Below the pieces are notes generated by a model that was not told the origin of the DNA, searched no databases, and saw nothing but the letters and a program-made list of their open reading frames with translations. Positions 44,636 through 53,478 of a stretch of 64,000 nt of DNA are shown here, piece after piece (position 1 is the stretch's first letter; each line of letters begins with the position of its first letter). Position numbers and translations under genes: made by a program. The stretch covers positions 3,117,001-3,181,000 of the forward strand of contig NZ_JADBEC010000001.1 in assembly GCF_014873945.1 (NCBI RefSeq), written 5' to 3'. The DNA is from Rhizobium viscosum. Its GTDB lineage: Bacteria; Pseudomonadota; Alphaproteobacteria; Rhizobiales; Rhizobiaceae.

Positions 44636-47600
44636 ATGCCGACCCAGATTTCCACGCCTTTTTCCCCGTTCAACGCTCCATTTGCCGGCGACGATGATCG
44701 CCTTCTGCATGGTTTTGCTGAAGGCTTGCGCTTTTCGGCCTCTCAGGACAGGGCGATCGACAAGCGCGCGGGCGGCATGATCGAGGCGATCCGCAGCAAT
44801 TCGGGATCGATCGGCGGTGTGGAGGATTTCCTCAGGGAATACGGGCTTTCCACCAAGGAGGGTCTGGCGCTGATGGTGCTTGCCGAAGCGCTGCTGCGCG
44901 TGCCCGATGCGCTGACGCAGGACAAGCTGATCGAGGACAAGCTGAAGGAAGGCGGCTGGAGCGAGCATGAAGGCAAGGCAGACAGCTGGTTTGTCTCCGC
45001 CTCGGCCTGGGCGCTCGGCCTTTCGGCACGCATCATCCGTCCCGGCGAAACGCCTGAAGGTGTGGTGCGCGGCCTCGTCAAGCGCATGGGTCTGCCGACC
45101 GTGCGCAATGCCACCAAGCAGGCCATGCGCTTCCTCGGCCATCACTTCGTGCTCGGCGAGACGATCAAGGATGCGCTGAACCGTGCGGCCAAGAGCGAGG
45201 AGAAGGGCTATCGTCACTCCTTCGACATGCTGGGCGAGGGCGCACGCACGGCTGAGGACGCCAAGCGCTACTGGCAGTCCTATGCCATGGCGATCGAGGC
45301 GATCGGCGGCTGGATGGCGAAGAACGGCAAGGGCAAGGATCTGCCCGACCGGATGGGTATTTCCGTCAAGCTTTCAGCGCTGCATCCGCGTTATCTCGCC
45401 ACCCATCGCGACCGCGTGATGAAGGAACTCGTGCCCGACCTCTTGAAGCTCGCGCAGATGGCCAAGGCACATCAGCTCAATTTCACCATCGACGCCGAAG
45501 AGGCTGACCGGCTGGAGCTTTCGCTCGATGTGATCGCCGCCGTCTTTTCCGATCCGTCGCTTGCCGGCTGGGACGGCTTCGGCCTCGCGATCCAAGCCTA
45601 TCAGAAGCGCGCGGTCGCCGTGATCGATTACATCGACGAACTCTGCGCAAAGCTTGGCCGCCGCATGATGGTGCGCCTCGTCAAGGGCGCCTACTGGGAT
45701 ACCGAGGTTAAACGGGCGCAGGAGCGCGGGCTCGATGATTATCCGGTCTGGACCCGCAAGCAGGCGACTGATCTCTCCTATCTCGCCTGCGCGCAGCACA
45801 TGCTTGCCAAGCGGGCGCGTATCTTCCCGCAGTTTGCCACTCATAATGCGTTGACGGTTTCCGCCATCCTGGAGCTTGCCGGCAATGATCGCTCCGGCTT
45901 CGAATTCCAACGCCTGCATGGCATGGGCGAGAGCCTCTACGACCATCTGCTGGACACCAACGACCGGATCGCCTGCCGAATCTATGCACCGGTTGGAGGT
46001 TATCGCGATCTGCTTGCCTATCTCGTCCGGCGCCTTCTGGAAAACGGCGCCAACTCCTCTTTCGTCGCCATGGCTGGTGACAAGAACGTGCCGGTCAAGG
46101 CATTGCTGGAGCGCCCTGCCGAAAAGCTGCAATTCGATGTCGGCGCGAGTGCGCGCAACAGCAAGATCCCGATGCCGCTGCAGCTTTACGGTAAGCGCAA
46201 GAACAGCGCCGGACTGGAATTCGGTCATCGCGCGACGCTTGAAAAGCTGATGGGTGCGATCCGGAGGGGGCTTCCCGCCATCGCTGCGACGCCTCTCGTC
46301 CCCGGTGTGGCTGCCAGCGGTTCGGATGTGCCTGTCGTTTCGCCATCCGATCGTTCGAAGACCGTCGGTTCGGTTCGCAACGCCACCGCTGCCGATATCG
46401 ACAAGGCTTTTGCCGTTGCAGCCAAAGGCTTCAAGACATGGTCGCGCCGCTCGGTCGAGGAGCGCGCATCGGTCCTGGAGCGCATGGCCGATCTCATGGA
46501 AGAAAACCGCGACAGGCTGCTTATGCTTCTGGCCGCAGAAGCCGGCAAGACGCTCGATGACGGCATTGCGGAGATCCGCGAGGCCGTGGATTTCTGCCGC
46601 TACTATGCTGGTGAGGCGCGCCGGCTCTTCGGCACCGCGACGAAGATGCCCGGGCCGACCGGAGAGGACAATCGCTACCTCTGGCGCGGGCGCGGGGTTT
46701 TTGCCTGCATCTCGCCCTGGAACTTCCCGCTGGCGATCTTCCTCGGGCAGGTTTCGGCCGCGCTCGTTTCCGGCAACGCCGTGCTCGCAAAGCCAGCGCC
46801 GCAGACGCCGCTGATCGCCTATGAAGCAGTGAAGCTGTTCCACAAGGCTGGCGTGCCCGTTGATGCGCTGCTTTTCGTGCCTGGCGGTCCCGATGTCGGT
46901 GCTGCCATCACCGCGCATGCGGCGCTTGCCGGTGTCGCCTTTACCGGCTCGACGAGGACGGCATGGGCGATCAACCGGGCGCTGGCGGCCAAGGATGGGC
47001 CGATCGTGCCGCTGATTGCCGAAACCGGTGGTCTCAACGCCATGGTGGTCGATGCGACAGCGCTTGGCGAGCAAGTGGCCGACGATGTGGTTCTTTCGGC
47101 CTTCCGCTCGGCCGGTCAGCGCTGCTCGGCGCTGCGTCTGCTCTTCCTGCAGGAAGACATCGCCGAGCACATGACGCAGATGATCGAGGGTGCTGCGCGT
47201 GAGCTGCAGCTCGGTGATCCAGCATTGGAAACCACCGATGTTGGCCCAATCATCGACGAGAAGCAGAAGGCGATGCTGGAAGCGCATATAGCCGAGATGC
47301 AGAAGACGCAGAAGGTGCGTTATGCCGGCAAGGCGCCTGGTGACGGCAGCTTCTTCGCGCCGCATATTGTCGAACTCGACAAGCCGGCAGCGCTGACCAA
47401 GGAAGTCTTCGGGCCGGTATTGCACATCGTCAGATGGAAGGCGAAGGAGTTGCCGAAGGTCCTGCAGGACATTCAGGCTTCCGGCTACGGCCTGACGCTC
47501 GGCATCCACAGCCGCATCGAATCCACGATCCGCACCGTCACCGATGCGCTCGATACCGGCAATGTCTATGTAAACCGCAACATGATCGGCGCCGTCGTCG

Positions 47601-47752
47601 GCACTCAACCCTTCGGCGGCTCTGGGCTCTCTGGCACCGGATTCAAGGCGGGTGGGCCGGCCTACCTGCTACGTTTTGCCTTGGAACAGGTTATCTCGGT
47701 GAACACGGCGGCAGCGGGCGGCAATGCCAGCCTGATTGCAATGGGCGAATAA
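44636..47752 (+). CDS. putA: Bifunctional proline dehydrogenase / P5C dehydrogenase PutA
   Basis: A 1038-residue enzyme oxidising proline to glutamate in two steps with FAD and NAD. The proline dehydrogenase barrel lies at about 190-500 ([43 protein letters not shown]). The aldehyde dehydrogenase domain follows at about 570-1015 with [18 protein letters not shown], the catalytic glutamate in IAETGGLNA near 795 and the cysteine in AGQRCSALR near 828. There is no N-terminal ribbon-helix-helix domain, so unlike the E. coli protein it cannot repress its own gene; PutR takes that role. GGAGA precedes the ATG. Confidence 0.96.
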   Translation: MPTQISTPFSPFNAPFAGDDDRLLHGFAEGLRFSASQDRAIDKRAGGMIEAIRSNSGSIGGVEDFLREYGLSTKEGLALMVLAEALLRVPDALTQDKLIEDKLKEGGWSEHEGKADSWFVSASAWALGLSARIIRPGETPEGVVRGLVKRMGLPTVRNATKQAMRFLGHHFVLGETIKDALNRAAKSEEKGYRHSFDMLGEGARTAEDAKRYWQSYAMAIEAIGGWMAKNGKGKDLPDRMGISVKLSALHPRYLATHRDRVMKELVPDLLKLAQMAKAHQLNFTIDAEEADRLELSLDVIAAVFSDPSLAGWDGFGLAIQAYQKRAVAVIDYIDELCAKLGRRMMVRLVKGAYWDTEVKRAQERGLDDYPVWTRKQATDLSYLACAQHMLAKRARIFPQFATHNALTVSAILELAGNDRSGFEFQRLHGMGESLYDHLLDTNDRIACRIYAPVGGYRDLLAYLVRRLLENGANSSFVAMAGDKNVPVKALLERPAEKLQFDVGASARNSKIPMPLQLYGKRKNSAGLEFGHRATLEKLMGAIRRGLPAIAATPLVPGVAASGSDVPVVSPSDRSKTVGSVRNATAADIDKAFAVAAKGFKTWSRRSVEERASVLERMADLMEENRDRLLMLLAAEAGKTLDDGIAEIREAVDFCRYYAGEARRLFGTATKMPGPTGEDNRYLWRGRGVFACISPWNFPLAIFLGQVSAALVSGNAVLAKPAPQTPLIAYEAVKLFHKAGVPVDALLFVPGGPDVGAAITAHAALAGVAFTGSTRTAWAINRALAAKDGPIVPLIAETGGLNAMVVDATALGEQVADDVVLSAFRSAGQRCSALRLLFLQEDIAEHMTQMIEGAARELQLGDPALETTDVGPIIDEKQKAMLEAHIAEMQKTQKVRYAGKAPGDGSFFAPHIVELDKPAALTKEVFGPVLHIVRWKAKELPKVLQDIQASGYGLTLGIHSRIESTIRTVTDALDTGNVYVNRNMIGAVVGTQPFGGSGLSGTGFKAGGPAYLLRFALEQVISVNTAAAGGNASLIAMGE

Positions 47753-47847
47753 AGTAACAGGGCGGCAGAAGGCTCTCGGAATCCAGCTTGCTGCCGTTCA
47801 AGCCAATTGCTAAGCGTATGATCAGGTGCAGCTGAGGCAATCTAATC

Positions 47848-49536
47848 GTGCGCTTTGCAATTTCTTTTTTGGTGAAGTGCCTATCCTTCCGATCGTTACT
47901 TATTTTGTTTCTTTTAAACTTGCCGATCGGAGCCAGTGTCTCCGAAGCCGCCAAGCAGAAACAGGCGGGGCAGCCCCCGATGGATTTCATTCTTGTGCGC
48001 AGCCTCTCCTGTCTGGACGACTGTCCTGAATGGATCTCGGCGGAGGGGCGCATAACGTCCGATACGCCAGCGCGGTTGCGAAAATTTCTCAAAAAGATCG
48101 GGGACCGGAAAGTGCCTATCGTCCTTCGCTCGGAGGGTGGCGAAGTCGATGCCGCCTATGCAATGGGCCGGATGATCCGCAAGGCTGGTCTTGAAACGGC
48201 AGTCGGCGGCACGCAGCTGAAGGATTGCCCCGATGACGATAGGCGCTGCGCTGCGGCTATCGCAAAGGATGGCACTTCAGTCGGGGACACCTATTCGGAC
48301 GGTGCGTTCTGTTATTCCGCGTGTCCTCTGGTGTTGGCCGGCGGCACGTCGCGTGCCTCGTCGCAATGGGCCTATATCGGCGTCCACCAGATCACGACCA
48401 TCTATCAGAAGGTGCGTATCTCTTACCGGATCGAATACAAGATGGTGAACGGCAAGAAGACCGAAGTCTCCCGCAAGGAGGTCGGACGAAAGCCAGCTGG
48501 GCAGCGCAGCTCCACCAAGCTGGGCAAGAAAGCCACAGCTGCCCTTACGGGCTATTTGAAGGAAATGGGCGTCAGTGGTGATCTGGTCGATGTGATGATG
48601 GCTACCACCCCTGCAAGCATCGCAGTCATACCGCCTGAAGACGCAGTTCGAATGGGTCTTCTCACGGACGTACTGACATTCAGTGAGTGGCCCGGTATGC
48701 CGCTCTGTCCTAAAGACGCCGCGGCGAGCGCCGTCTGCTATCGCCAGCCTGTGGCCGAGGTGGCTGTAGCGCCGGCGCCTGTGGCGGAGGCACCGGTGAA
48801 GCGTACGACCGTATACACAAGCGGCGGTCTGCCTAAAACCCATCCTATGGACTTTCTCGTGATGTACCATGGCAATTGCCAGGACGAGTGTACGCAGTGG
48901 ATTTCTGCGGATGGGGACATTACGCCGGATACGCCGGCTCAGCTGGACGCGATCTTGAAGACGCTCGGAGGAAAAAAGCTGCCCGTTGTCTTTCAGTCCT
49001 ATGGTGGCGACAGGGATGCCGCTTTCGTGATGGGGCGCATGATCCGTGCTGCAGGTCTCGATACATCAATTGGCAGGACGAGATTGCCGAATTGTCCGAT
49101 GATGGATCCGCGCTGTGAGGCTGGCATGGCCAAAAGCGGCCCGACCGAGGGCGAGGTCTTTGCCGGCGGTGCATATTGTTTTTCGAGCTGCACTCTTGCT
49201 CTCATGGGCGGAGAGTTGCGGCTTGTGGGAAATTCGGCGCTTGGCCTTAGCCGGCCGATGGACAAGCTTACAGACACTGATCGTGAAGAATTTTACAGCT
49301 ATTTCAAGGAAATGGGCGTCAGCCCTGATGCATTCGACACAATGATGATCACACCGCCGAATGGCAGGGGGGATATCCTTTATTCCCAAGCGATCGGGCT
49401 CGACATTATCGATGGCGCGATCCCTGACGATGAAGAGCCTGGCTCTCATTTCTGTGGACCGAATGCGAAGGAAAGTGTCCGGTGCCCCAGAAAATCCGAG
49501 GCGGCAATCGTACCTGCTGCGGCATCGGTTAACTGA
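47848..49536 (+). CDS. Secreted tandem-repeat ClpP-fold (COG3904-like) protein with 16 patterned cysteines
   Basis: A 562-residue protein with a signal peptide (LLILFLLNLPIGASVSEA). Two homologous domains (about 45-300 and 332-550) are joined by an Ala/Pro/Val-rich linker. Each has eight cysteines in the pattern C-x3-C, C-x6-C, C-x3-C, C-x9-C; the spacing over the first six is identical in both (68 residues between the first two pairs, 21 between the next). Each has a GG-rich loop before GRMIR and a CYSAC/CFSSC motif, resembling the oxyanion loop and nucleophile of ClpP. Ser157 and His180 (VHQ) fit a catalytic pair in domain 1; domain 2 has Ser446 but Ser468 replaces the histidine. Start is GTG 47848. 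Substrate unknown. Confidence 0.7.
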   Translation: MRFAISFLVKCLSFRSLLILFLLNLPIGASVSEAAKQKQAGQPPMDFILVRSLSCLDDCPEWISAEGRITSDTPARLRKFLKKIGDRKVPIVLRSEGGEVDAAYAMGRMIRKAGLETAVGGTQLKDCPDDDRRCAAAIAKDGTSVGDTYSDGAFCYSACPLVLAGGTSRASSQWAYIGVHQITTIYQKVRISYRIEYKMVNGKKTEVSRKEVGRKPAGQRSSTKLGKKATAALTGYLKEMGVSGDLVDVMMATTPASIAVIPPEDAVRMGLLTDVLTFSEWPGMPLCPKDAAASAVCYRQPVAEVAVAPAPVAEAPVKRTTVYTSGGLPKTHPMDFLVMYHGNCQDECTQWISADGDITPDTPAQLDAILKTLGGKKLPVVFQSYGGDRDAAFVMGRMIRAAGLDTSIGRTRLPNCPMMDPRCEAGMAKSGPTEGEVFAGGAYCFSSCTLALMGGELRLVGNSALGLSRPMDKLTDTDREEFYSYFKEMGVSPDAFDTMMITPPNGRGDILYSQAIGLDIIDGAIPDDEEPGSHFCGPNAKESVRCPRKSEAAIVPAAASVN

Positions 49537-49626
49537 TGCCGGGATGCGAGAAGGGACGCTGTAACGGCTCGGCGCTTTTGCTTCGCACTGCGATCGTTCG
49601 CCAGTTGTATCCGGCTTGACGCCGCC

Positions 49627-50154
49627 TTACGCCTTGTCCTTCAGATCATTCTTCGAGGTCACGCTCATCAGCTTCTCGAGGAAGCCGAGCATGACAGCGG
49701 AAACGACGAAGGCCAGATGCATGAGGGTCAGCCACATGATCTTGCCATCGGTATATTGATCGACGTTGAGGAAGACCTGAAGCAGGTGGATGGAGGAGAT
49801 GGCGACGATCGAGGAGGCGACCTTGATCTTCAGGCTGCCGGAATCGAGCTTGCCGAGGAAGGAGACTTCGCCTTCCTTCTCAGCCTCATCGAAGCGGCTG
49901 ACGAAGTTTTCATAGCCTGAAATCATCACCATGACGATGAGGCTTGCGACGAGTGCCGCATCGATAAGCCCGAGCATGGCGAGGATCATTTCCGCCTCGC
50001 CGAGCTCGAATACGCTTCCTGCGACCTTCAGGAATTTGAAGGCGAAGGATACGGCATAGACGGCGAGTGCCAGAACGAGGCCGATGTAGAAGGCAACCAG
50101 TAGCCAGCGGCTGGACAGAATGATGCGCTCGACCAGAAGCTCCAGTGATTTCAT
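49627..50154 (-). CDS. YqhA/UPF0114 membrane protein
   Basis: A 175-residue inner-membrane protein of the UPF0114 (TIGR00645/YqhA) family with three or four helices. The start LELLVERIILSSRWLLVAFYIGL and the ISGYENFVSRF motif are family hallmarks. Its role is not established; the fold resembles small channels or electron-transport membrane proteins. It stands alone, divergent from fhs. Confidence 0.85.
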   Translation of the reverse strand: MKSLELLVERIILSSRWLLVAFYIGLVLALAVYAVSFAFKFLKVAGSVFELGEAEMILAMLGLIDAALVASLIVMVMISGYENFVSRFDEAEKEGEVSFLGKLDSGSLKIKVASSIVAISSIHLLQVFLNVDQYTDGKIMWLTLMHLAFVVSAVMLGFLEKLMSVTSKNDLKDKA

Positions 50155-50309
50155 AGTCTATCCCCGTAAAACTCAGAATCGCTGGTGACTAATAAACAAG
50201 GGAAGAAGCCCACCGCAAGACGCAGTACTATTCACAGGTTCGGGATATTTCGCTATCCGATTGAAATAAACGCCGAGTCCGTTGCGCTGAGAGAATGAGG
50301 ACAGGATCC

Positions 50310-51989
50310 ATGACTGCCATCAAATCCGATATAGAAATCGCACGCGCGGCGACGAAGAAGCCGATTTTCAAAATCGGCGGCAAGCTTGGCATTCCCCCGG
50401 AACAACTCGTCCCCTATGGACATGACAAGGCGAAGATCAGTGCCGAGTTCATCGCCGCCCAAGAGGGCAAGAAGGACGGCAAGTTGATCCTTGTTACCGC
50501 CATCAACCCGACGCCGGCGGGCGAGGGCAAGACGACGACCACCGTCGGTCTAGGCGATGGGCTGAACCGCATCGGCAAGAAGGCGATCGTCTGCATACGC
50601 GAGGCTTCGCTCGGTCCCTGCTTCGGCGTGAAGGGCGGGGCGGCGGGCGGCGGATATGCGCAGGTCGTGCCGATGGAAGACATTAACCTGCATTTCACGG
50701 GCGATTTCCACGCGATCACCTCGGCGCATAATCTGCTCGCGGCGATGATCGACAACCACATCTATTGGGGCAACGAAGAGAATATCGACCTGCGCCGCAT
50801 TACCTGGCGGCGCGTAATGGACATGAACGACCGGGCGCTGCGCAGCATGGTGTCCTCGCTCGGCGGCGTATCCAACGGGTTCCCGCGGCAGAACGGCTTC
50901 GATATTACCGTCGCGTCCGAAGTCATGGCGATCCTCTGCCTGGCGACCGACCTCAAGGATCTGGAACGTCGGCTCGGCGATATCATCATCGGCTACCGCT
51001 TCGACAAGACGCCGGTCTATGCCCGCGACCTCAAGGCCGATGGGGCCATGGCCGTGCTCCTGAAGGATGCCATGCAGCCGAACCTCGTGCAGACGCTGGA
51101 AAACAATCCGGCCTTCGTGCATGGAGGGCCTTTCGCCAATATCGCCCATGGCTGCAATTCGGTGATTGCGACGAAGACAGCGCTGAAACTCGGCGAATAT
51201 GTCGTGACGGAAGCGGGCTTCGGGGCAGATCTCGGGGCCGAGAAATTCTTCGACATCAAGTGCCGCAAGGCGGGATTGAAGCCGAGTGCTGCCGTGATCG
51301 TCGCGACCGTCCGGGCGCTGAAGATGAATGGCGGCGTGAAAAAGGACGATCTCGGCGTTGAGAATGTTCAGGCGCTGGTGCGCGGCTGTTCCAATCTCGG
51401 CCGCCACATTGCCAATGTACGCCGGTTCGGCGTGCCCGTTGTGGTCGCGATCAATCATTTCACGTCTGATACAGATGCGGAAATCGCTGCCGTCAAAGAT
51501 TTCGTCGCGCGTCACGGCGCGGAAGCCATCCTCTGCCGTCACTGGGCGGAAGGGTCCGAAGGCATCGAGGACCTCGCCTATAAGGTTGTGGAGCTTGCCG
51601 AATCCGGACAGGCGAAGTTCGAGCCGCTTTATGGCGACGACCTGCCGCTGCTCGAAAAGATCGAGATCGTCGCCTCGAAGATCTATCACGCCGGCGAGGT
51701 GACGGCTGACAAGGCTGTACGCGACCAACTCGCAGCCTGGGAGGAACAGGGCTACGGCAAGCTGCCGGTCTGCATGGCGAAGACGCAATATTCCTTCTCT
51801 ACGGATCCAAATCTGCGCGGTGCGCCCGAGGGGCATATCGTATCGGTGCGCGAGGTGCGCCTGTCGGCCGGCGCCGGTTTCGTGGTGGTCATCACCGGCG
51901 AGATCATGACCATGCCCGGCCTGCCGAAGTCGCCGTCGGCGGAGCGGATTTACCTGAATGACCAGGGTTATATCGAAGGGTTGTTCTGA
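50310..51989 (+). CDS. fhs: Formate-tetrahydrofolate ligase
   Basis: A 559-residue enzyme that makes 10-formyltetrahydrofolate from formate, THF and ATP in one-carbon metabolism. The ATP site [14 protein letters not shown] (residues about 65-78), [20 protein letters not shown] in two parts, [15 protein letters not shown] and the late RGAPEGHIV are clear family marks. Length is normal. ATG 50310 is chosen since ACAGGATCC lies just before it; ATG 50295 would add five residues. Its 3' end overlaps a small converging gene by 22 bases. Confidence 0.97.
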   Translation: MTAIKSDIEIARAATKKPIFKIGGKLGIPPEQLVPYGHDKAKISAEFIAAQEGKKDGKLILVTAINPTPAGEGKTTTTVGLGDGLNRIGKKAIVCIREASLGPCFGVKGGAAGGGYAQVVPMEDINLHFTGDFHAITSAHNLLAAMIDNHIYWGNEENIDLRRITWRRVMDMNDRALRSMVSSLGGVSNGFPRQNGFDITVASEVMAILCLATDLKDLERRLGDIIIGYRFDKTPVYARDLKADGAMAVLLKDAMQPNLVQTLENNPAFVHGGPFANIAHGCNSVIATKTALKLGEYVVTEAGFGADLGAEKFFDIKCRKAGLKPSAAVIVATVRALKMNGGVKKDDLGVENVQALVRGCSNLGRHIANVRRFGVPVVVAINHFTSDTDAEIAAVKDFVARHGAEAILCRHWAEGSEGIEDLAYKVVELAESGQAKFEPLYGDDLPLLEKIEIVASKIYHAGEVTADKAVRDQLAAWEEQGYGKLPVCMAKTQYSFSTDPNLRGAPEGHIVSVREVRLSAGAGFVVVITGEIMTMPGLPKSPSAERIYLNDQGYIEGLF

Positions 51990-52195
51990 TCCCGGGCAGC
52001 TTTCACGCCTCTGATCAGCCGATGAGCTTGGCGTTTCCCAAATTCAGGGTCGATGAACAGCCAAATGAAGAGCCTCTCAAGGCTGCCGCTTAGCAATATC
52101 CCTATAGGGATGAGCCAGAGAACGTGGCCTGTGAACAGCAAACCTATGGCAGCTAAGAGCAGCCCGAAAATTATGCAGGCTGCGATAGCCTTCAT
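51968..52195 (-). CDS. Small two-helix membrane protein
   Basis: A 75-residue protein with two hydrophobic stretches ([19 protein letters not shown] and [13 protein letters not shown]) and a basic C-terminal tail. I do not recognise the family. The ATG at 52195 is supported by a strong TTAGGAGAG site ending four bases upstream. Its last 22 bases overlap the 3' end of fhs on the other strand. The overlap and the good ribosome site argue for a real small gene, but expression is untested. Confidence 0.55.
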   Translation of the reverse strand: MKAIAACIIFGLLLAAIGLLFTGHVLWLIPIGILLSGSLERLFIWLFIDPEFGKRQAHRLIRGVKAARDQNNPSI

Positions 52196-52287
52196 TCGCT
52201 CTCCTAACCTCGCCTTCGTTATCCTCAGACTTTGATTTGGGAATTTGAGGAGCTGAGTCAAGCCGCTATCTCAAGCGCCTGAAATGA

Positions 52288-53217
52288 TTAATGGCAGTAG
52301 CGAAAGTCACCCTTTCTCTTGATCACGTCGAGATGGAAGTGGGTTTCATGCGCGGCATCACTCTCGGGATCGAGCACTGTCGTGAAATAGAGGCAGCCTG
52401 CGGCGCTGACGGTGCGCTGGAATGCCCCTGTCAGCGTCGAATCATCGCGGCGCGAGCGGACGGCAACATCCTCGCCCTTCTTGAAGCTGAAGCTTGCGAT
52501 ATCGATGGCATTGCCGCGGGCATGTTCGGAGATTTTGCCGGTATCGGCGCCGTTGCGCAGGCGGCAAATGTAGGCGGAGGCCTGATTGATGGTGGTGATA
52601 TCGCCGCTTTCCGGCAAGGCGACCGAGGCTGCGGGAATGACGCTTCCCTTCATCCATCGTGCGAGCGCCAGTGCCGTCGGGCAGCGTAGTGTTGCTTCGG
52701 GCTTCAGTGCGATGCCGGGCAGCGCTTGGGAGACGATGATCGGCTTGTCGATGCCGCAGCCGTTGTTGTCGTCGATGCGGGGTGTCTCACGGAAGACGAC
52801 GCCGAGGCTCTGCAATTCTGTAGTGCATTCGGCATGGTCCGCATCGCTTTCCGGTTCGATGGTCAGATGCTGCTCTTCGAGCGTCTGCTCAGCCGGGGGC
52901 TTCGGTGTCAGGTCTTCCGGTGCGGGAGAGGGGGGACCAAATTTTTCGACGGCTGGCGCGGCCGGGATCTCGCTCGGTTTGGGCTGCGGTGTCGGAACCT
53001 CGGAGGCCGCCGGCGGTGTTTCGGGGTTTTGCGCAGGCGCGGGCTGAGGCTTGGGAACCTGCTCTTCTTCCGGTTTCTTTTCTGGCTGAGGGACTGCAGG
53101 CGCTTCGGTTGCTGCTTCTGGCTTTGCCTGAGGCACCGGGCCGGTTCGCGGCAGTCTTGCGCCGGGGAGCAGGGCGAGTGCGGCCAGAATGACCGCCATC
53201 TTCCGAAATTCTCTCAC
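52288..53217 (-). CDS. Extensin-like family protein with a proline-rich linker
   Basis: A protein of about 309 residues. A short hydrophobic N-terminus (MAVILAALALLPGA) is followed by a low-complexity Pro/Glu/Ala/Gln-rich stretch of about 110 residues, then an extensin-like C-terminal domain (CGIDKPIIVSQALPG, SEHARGNAIDIASF, ETHFHLDVI, FRYCH). The histidines and aspartate in SEHARGNAID and HFHLD match zinc peptidases of the D-Ala-D-Ala carboxypeptidase-like fold, so a peptidoglycan role is likely. The start is GTG 53217 (after GGGAAA) or ATG 53199. It is divergent from the heme receptor. Confidence 0.78.
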   Translation of the reverse strand: MREFRKMAVILAALALLPGARLPRTGPVPQAKPEAATEAPAVPQPEKKPEEEQVPKPQPAPAQNPETPPAASEVPTPQPKPSEIPAAPAVEKFGPPSPAPEDLTPKPPAEQTLEEQHLTIEPESDADHAECTTELQSLGVVFRETPRIDDNNGCGIDKPIIVSQALPGIALKPEATLRCPTALALARWMKGSVIPAASVALPESGDITTINQASAYICRLRNGADTGKISEHARGNAIDIASFSFKKGEDVAVRSRRDDSTLTGAFQRTVSAAGCLYFTTVLDPESDAAHETHFHLDVIKRKGDFRYCH

Positions 53218-53304
53218 ACGTCGTTTCCCGTTGATCGAGCGGAGGGGAAACGCAAGAACGGCGAATTCGTTGCAATTGCGCAACGTTTCCTGAGATCCTT
53301 AAAA

Positions 53305-53370
53305 CTTGATGATATTATTCAAGATAAGTCGGCGAAATATATTGACAATAAAACTCATGTTTTTTATGCG
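53305..53370 (+). promoter_or_regulatory. Two RirA-type iron boxes and promoter of the heme receptor
   Basis: TGA-N9-TCA occurs at 53307-53321, extended to CTTGA-N9-TCAAG (53305-53323), and again at 53343-53357. The second overlaps a sigma-70-like promoter, TTGACA (53342-53347), 17 bases, TATGCG (53365-53370). TGA-N9-TCA is the described iron-responsive operator bound by RirA in Rhizobium when iron is plentiful. Two copies at a heme-receptor gene make iron repression very likely. Confidence 0.8.
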
Positions 53371-53478
53371 GCAAAAAGAAGGCGGAAATCTCCGCCGTCG
53401 TCCGCAAGCCTAGCCAGCCCCTCGAGCGTCTGACGCGCCACGACAGCCAGCCCGGTAATTTTCATTTGAGGGTAGGTT

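Noticed and set aside
45374..47608. Open frame of 744 codons antisense to putA
   Set aside because: The composition (His/Arg/Gly-rich) and the strong conservation of putA on the other strand show it is a codon-bias shadow.
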